Source: Lytechinus variegatus (lineage: Eukaryota; Echinodermata; Echinoidea; Temnopleuroida; Toxopneustidae). From it: DNA of 64,000 nucleotides. Position 1 is the stretch's first letter; each line of letters begins with the position of its first letter. The DNA lies in contig NC_054758.1 in the NCBI RefSeq assembly GCF_018143015.1, positions 13,186,001 to 13,250,000 of the forward strand, read 5' to 3'. The position numbers and the translations under genes were made by a program. Under the pieces are notes generated by a model. The model saw only the letters and a program-made list of their open reading frames with translations. It did not search any database and was not told the DNA's origin. Below are positions 30,114 through 64,000 of this stretch, piece by piece.

Positions 30114-33100
30114 ATACTGACAAGAGCTTTTTGAAATGTATTGAGAATGATTGATCGAGGCTGATTTTTTTTTGGATACAGCTATATTTTGAGGATTGCA
30201 AGATAAGGATATTAGGATCATTATTTTATAACGATCAAATAAAATGGCTTTGGTTGGTTGGGTCTTCTTCTTTTGTTGGTTATGGCAATCGTTCTTGTAT
30301 TTGTAATTGTCGTAATTTTCTCTTTTACGATGCGTAGTGATTTCGTGATATTTTGGTCGCTCTCAGCATGCTCAGGCTGCTTTATAACTTATTCTAGGCG
30401 TTGGGGGTCCCTCACACATACAATCCTTATCTACAAATGATTTAATCACATAATGAATATTGTTGGCATAATCTTTTTCGCTACATTGACATTAAAATTG
30501 AATTTAAAAAAATAGCCCAGTTCCATCTCGTTGGTGACACCAAGTACATGCAAAATTAATTCGAGGGATGAAGGGGGGGGGGGGGCAACCTTATACTCAT
30601 AAAAATTTCCTTTTTAAAATCATTTTTTCTAAAGTGAAATTCAGATTCCGTGCCCCCATTTGATGAATTAAATGATTAAAAAAACATTTTTTTAATATAA
30701 GTTTTCAAAATATCATGGGGCAGGCTCCTCCACCTGCTAGCCCCCCCCCCCCCCCCGTGAGTACGGCCGTGTTTATGGGTGATCTTCATTGCCTTAATTG
30801 GAATCTGTATACACAATCAATATCAGATGAAAAGGGGGCTTGCGTTTAAACATGCATGTTTATCCATTACTGAGCAAACCAATTAAACATGAACATTGCG
30901 GTTTCCCGGAATTTTCATTGTAGTTATTAAATGTTTCAATGTTTTTAATTCAACAGCTAGATGGTGTATCTACTACATGCATTTGAGAACAGCGTAATCA
31001 TCACTGCAGTTACTATGGTAACTGGAATTGACAACAGTAGACCAGCGGATCACAAAAAAAATTAATGTACGTTTCGATGTTTATCTTTTGTATTTTACAA
31101 AATTGCATGCACTGTAAAACCGTGTTTTTTAATTCTAACCACATTTTGAAAGTCCGCAACCATGAACATTTTTTTTTCTCTTTTTAAATATATATTATAT
31201 ATATATATATATATATGTGTGTGTATACACATATATATGTATATATAAATATATATATATATCAAGTTTAAACAACTTGTTTAAACCAATATGACCAGCG
31301 TTTTTACAGTGCAATAACAACCCAAAGCGTATGGCCGGTGGTGCCCAGGTAAACATGGTAAAGATGGGGGTGGGAACCATAATTCAGGCATTATGAAAAA
31401 TACGAGACATTTGGCTTCCTCCTGCTCGTACGCAAGGGCGTCCGTCGATATAACACATGATATTTTTATGAAAATATGCACCCTTTTTCTTAAATTTGAT
31501 GGAGAGGGGGAAAATTAATCGTATCAAGTCGGGGTATTCAGTAATGAGTACAGGAGAAAATATATTTCACTGATTTTCATGATTCATTCCATTTGATTAA
31601 CTCATCTATTCGTGTTTTGGGCTAATCTTTCCCTTACGCATTGCTTTTTGCAGAAGTTCTATGGAAAATGCACATCACCTCTTTTCACACAAACTTTGAG
31701 ACACTCTGTATTCATTCCCCCATTGCTCGAGAATGAATGGGCAGTTAACGACGGGGTTAAAGATTTATTGAGGAACGGAATGTATATTTCATGAAAATGA
31801 AAGCCATTTCCCCATTGGATGTTATCTTCAATACGTGTTTTTTAGATGAAGTTAGTTGTCGAATAGGCTCTCCTGGCATTTGAGGTCTCTATCGGTGACG
31901 TCACTCAGGATCGTCATGCCTGAACCATCGGCCGGCCGGCGGGGGGTCGCAATGGTAGTATGATTTATGCATATATAATGCACTCGATATATACAATAAT
32001 CTTGTCCTCCCGTTCAAATGAATGTGAAACTCATATAATTTTCATCAGAGCATTCAACAGGAGTACTGTAGTACACATTTCTTTGTTATAAGTGAATTAA
32101 AGTCCCTCCAGTGAGTTTTATCACCCCTATTGTGAAAATGTATCACCCCTACGTTGTAACACAGTCAGCTGTTTGCACTCAGGGTCACTCCGTGACCTGT
32201 GTGTGCGTTCAAGAGTTGTACACGATTTTCTGTCTCATTTAGGCAGAAATCTTTCATAATGGACACCATTTTCATGTTTGTCCTACTTCCTCTCCCCCCC
32301 CCTCCATTCGCCTAATATTATGATCGTTTGATCATGATCATGATCGTTTTTTTTTCCTGTTTTATTTTGCTTTGTTTTGTATTTTATTTCATTTTGTATA
32401 ATATGTATAATGTACAATGATTATGTTTGTTTTATGTATAAAAAGTTATGAACATAAAAAATATTTTAAAGAGAGAAAAAAAAATCGTGTGTGAAGTAAA
32501 TGCGATATAATGGCCATTCGGTTGCATATTTCAGCTCATAGTGTACAGAAAATCATTTACTTAAAGTTATGATATTGAAATCATTATGTTACACTGACGG
32601 ATTACGCATGGTTGTTTTGCTTTGTTCGTTTCTCTTCTTTTGCGAAATGATAATTATTGAACAACAATTAACACTGTAATTCATGCTTCAACTAATTATT
32701 ATATACAATATCCATCTGCATGATCAGTTTTGTTCCTTATTTTCTTCTCATTCATATAATACTCGTTTGTTTAGAATTGTCAAATCACCATCTTTAAAGG
32801 GCAGGTTCATTTTGACGACAGTTGTTTTGTGTGTGCAAATTTACCACACAAATAATTATTCCTAATGCTTTGAGGAAAATCCATCAAAGCTTTAAAATGT
32901 TATAATAATGTTTCCGATTTGTGGCATCTTCACGAGCCGCAGCCCTTTATGTTGTGTAATATAACATGCATAAATTTAAATGTTGAATAGTCCTTGATGA
33001 CTATATACAATATACATTAGTCTTTTTTCAAGAACGAGTGTGAAAATAGTCTGTCGTTCTTTCTTTGCTTTTGTCATGGAGTAGACCTATATTATTGCAA

Positions 33101-33639
33101 AACATCAGATGCGAACAAACAGTATTGTTACATTGTAATTAAATAAACCCGATTAAAGAAGCTTTTCTTTGCATTGAATGATTGTTTGCCTTTGTTTTTC
33201 CTTTTGAATTACTGGATGAGTCGGGTTTTGGTTTATTCGTCTCTCTATTGCTTTACTCGTTTATTTTCATGGAGTAAAAAGGGTCAGAAGAGGGTATAAA
33301 GAGGCCCACTGTATAGGCGTACAGAGATGCAATAAGGAAGAGAGAGAGAGAGAGAGAGATTGGAGGCGAGAGGAAGGGAAGGGGGGAGATAGGGTGTAAG
33401 GGTGGGGGTGGGGGGCTTCTAGCATGGATGCAGACAACTCCCCGGTTTAAGTTGACCATTTTGGCCTATTGCTTGTATGGGTGGTCTTTTATCCATTTCT
33501 CGTGTTTTTTCTCTTTTTTGAGGGGCGGATCCCCCCCCCCCCCCACCGATAGTGTCCCCTTAGTATCGTGCGATGCAATGCATGGACTTTAATTTTTATG
33601 AGTATAATAAATTAAACTTGATAGAATAACAATGAGGGG
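30114..33639. other. Intergenic region between gene 1 and gene 2
   Basis: No exon recognised. Contains poly-G/poly-C pairs at 30570-30582 and 30742-30756 and at 33392-33415 and 33531-33544, a (TA)n/(TG)n microsatellite at 31190-31262, and a (GA)n run at 33338-33358. AT-rich remainder. Confidence 0.6.
31190..31262. repeat. (TA)n/(TG)n microsatellite
   Basis: ATATATATATATATAT with a short TGTGTGTATACACA interruption, itself palindromic. Confidence 0.95.
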
Positions 33640-33785
33640 TACATTTCATGAGAGGTCCTGTCTGGCGTTTTATCCAACGAGTTTTATCCCACGATTTCCA
33701 TAGTAACAGTGCTTCTCAGCCAATCAAAATCAAGGAAAGTTTTCAGATCTGACAACTTATCAGATGTGCAACACGCTCCTCCCGA
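33640..33785. mobile_element. Short hairpin-type repeat, opposite orientation to 8926-9095
   Basis: Shares TTTCCATAGTAACAGTGCTT, CAGCCAATCAAAATC and TTTTCAGATCTGACAACTT with the copy in gene 1 intron 7'. It lies about 320 bp upstream of the PAH start codon. Confidence 0.6.
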
Positions 33786-33789
33786 GGTC

Positions 33790-34101
33790 TGAACGAGATC
33801 GGGGCCTGGGTTTAGCAGACTAGATGTGAGACAGCGCCCACTTCCATCCCTTTACACACCCACTAAATACACACACTCGAATTACACAGGATTTGCAATA
33901 GGATTTTCATGTGACGAGCCAATAGGATCAGCTGTGCGATATCGATGAGTGCCTATTTTTGGCACGCCGTAAACTATACTATAGCTGATACATATCACAT
34001 AGATCTACGTATTATACATTGTGGATCCAGGCTTACGAAACTACGAATCATTCCCGCGTTTCTCGCTTAAATTTTCGGTATAAATTCACTTTTTCACCAA
34101 G
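33790..34101 (+). promoter_or_regulatory. PAH: Probable promoter/5' UTR of gene 2
   Basis: Repeat-free 300 bp before the ATG. TATA-like strings occur at 34008-34016 (GTATTATAC) and 34078-34087 (GGTATAAATT); the latter is too near the ATG to be a normal TATA box. The start context AAGATGG has A at -3 and G at +4, a good initiation context. The transcription start is not determined. Confidence 0.4.
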
Positions 34102-63039
<28,938 letters not shown>

Positions 63040-64000
63040 AGAAGGAGGGGTGAGCAAGATATCCTTTTCAGAGGGACCAAATTTCAAATATTCCTACATC
63101 TATCTAATACAAGCACAAATTGTAATATGACACAAAATGTATATATACATGTATTTTGTTTTATCTTGATAACATTTGTAATAAGTATTTTTTCATAAGA
63201 ACAACTTTTGCATTCCCATCAAGATATCCATTGATTTTATGTCATGAAAAGTTTATGTTTGACGTCAATCATTCCTTGTTTTATATTTTGGCCTGAAATA
63301 GTAATGTAATGCCTCGATCAATCAATTCAATTGGTAGAGGTTAGGTTGTAACATTCATTATTTTAACATTCATTGGTTTTTGTTATCAAAGATAGATAAT
63401 GCTGTCAGTGGTATCCAGGTGGATGAGTATGATTCATTATTTTAGTGGAATAACAAATTAGGTAGTAATGTTCGAATGTCCTCATATTTAATCTCATTTC
63501 AATTAAATTTTTAGATGTATGATATTGAAGTGAGTGAGGTAAGATTATACATTAAGTTCATTTTATACAACTTTTTTTCAATGATTCAGTTAATATTCAT
63601 AAAAAACTGATGAAATTGATTGAATAGGCGGAAATTCAAGTCTACATGAATATATGTCACAAAAAATGGGAATATGGAGTATTCAAATGCTTATTACTGT
63701 AGAAAAAGAAAAATGTATGTTTTATCAAATTAGTTATTATACAGACTATATATTTTCCCTTATATATATACTCTAAGGTGTGCTTCAATATTACCTTTCT
63801 TTGTTTTGCCATATGTACAGTGTATACATATTTATCTTATATTTTGAAAAATTTCTTTTGAAGTGTTTTGAATCGTGAAATTTACAAAATGCAAGTTAAT
63901 CGAGAAATATCTTGAGCTGTACATGCATTTCAACTTACATTGCAGTACATTCTTTAAAGATCTGTGGAGAATTGTGACAATCGTGAAATTAACACTCACA
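63040..64000 (+). other. PAH: 3' UTR and downstream flank of PAH
   Basis: AT-rich, no second gene. No AATAAA is seen; the best candidate poly(A) hexamer is ATTAAA at 63502-63507. The UTR end is undetermined. Confidence 0.4.

Noticed and set aside
34078..34087. GGTATAAATT as the PAH TATA box
   Set aside because: It ends only 14 bp before the ATG, too close for a transcript starting ~30 bp downstream to include the start codon.

Overview
The window is nuclear DNA of a marine deuterostome, most likely a sea urchin. It is AT-rich and intron-rich and dense in hairpin MITEs, tRNA-type SINEs, poly-G/poly-C runs, and foldback elements that resemble the TU elements described from sea urchins. There is no bacterial gene organisation, CRISPR array or canonical tRNA/rRNA gene. 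Genus and species are inferred, not proven.

The real gene content is a same-strand (+) tandem pair of pterin-dependent aromatic amino acid hydroxylase (AAAH) genes. Gene 2 (34102-63039) is a complete 13-exon phenylalanine hydroxylase of 463 residues. Every splice junction is resolved, and it has an N-terminal ACT domain, the Fe ligands His296, His301 and Glu341, and a C-terminal tetramerisation tail. Gene 1 (4939-29711, probably continuing left of the window) is a diverged paralogue. Eight of its exons (4' to 11') match gene 2 exactly in length and phase, and its catalytic residues are intact. Its ACT-encoding exons are not recognisable, and a one-base insertion in exon 12' gives an early stop that removes the tetramerisation tail. 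Both proteins carry Val where tyrosine hydroxylase has its specificity Asp, so both look PAH-like rather than TH-like.

Layout: 1-4930, simple repeats, a CCCGGGG-ended MITE and GATAAG-rich DNA; 4939-9836, exons 3' to 8' of gene 1, with an 818-bp mariner-type MITE; 9837-27921, an 18-kb intron filled by a 16.3-kb foldback element (9870-26184). This foldback is nested inside a second copy of the CCCGGGG MITE. It contains two nearly identical, defective, RNase-H-bearing LINEs, a SINE, hairpin elements and a repeat carrying four nuclear-receptor DR1 motifs. 27922-29711 holds exons 9' to 12'; 29712-34101 is intergenic; 34102-63039 is gene 2, and the rest is 3' flank. Gene 2 introns hold a second foldback element (34810-37517), a 121-bp minisatellite, a ~60-bp minisatellite, SINEs and two piggyBac-like MITEs.

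The most unusual structure is in intron 6 of gene 2 (50650-51871). About six decayed tandem copies of the 5' half of exon 7 sit just upstream of the real exon, several with an intact acceptor and open frame.
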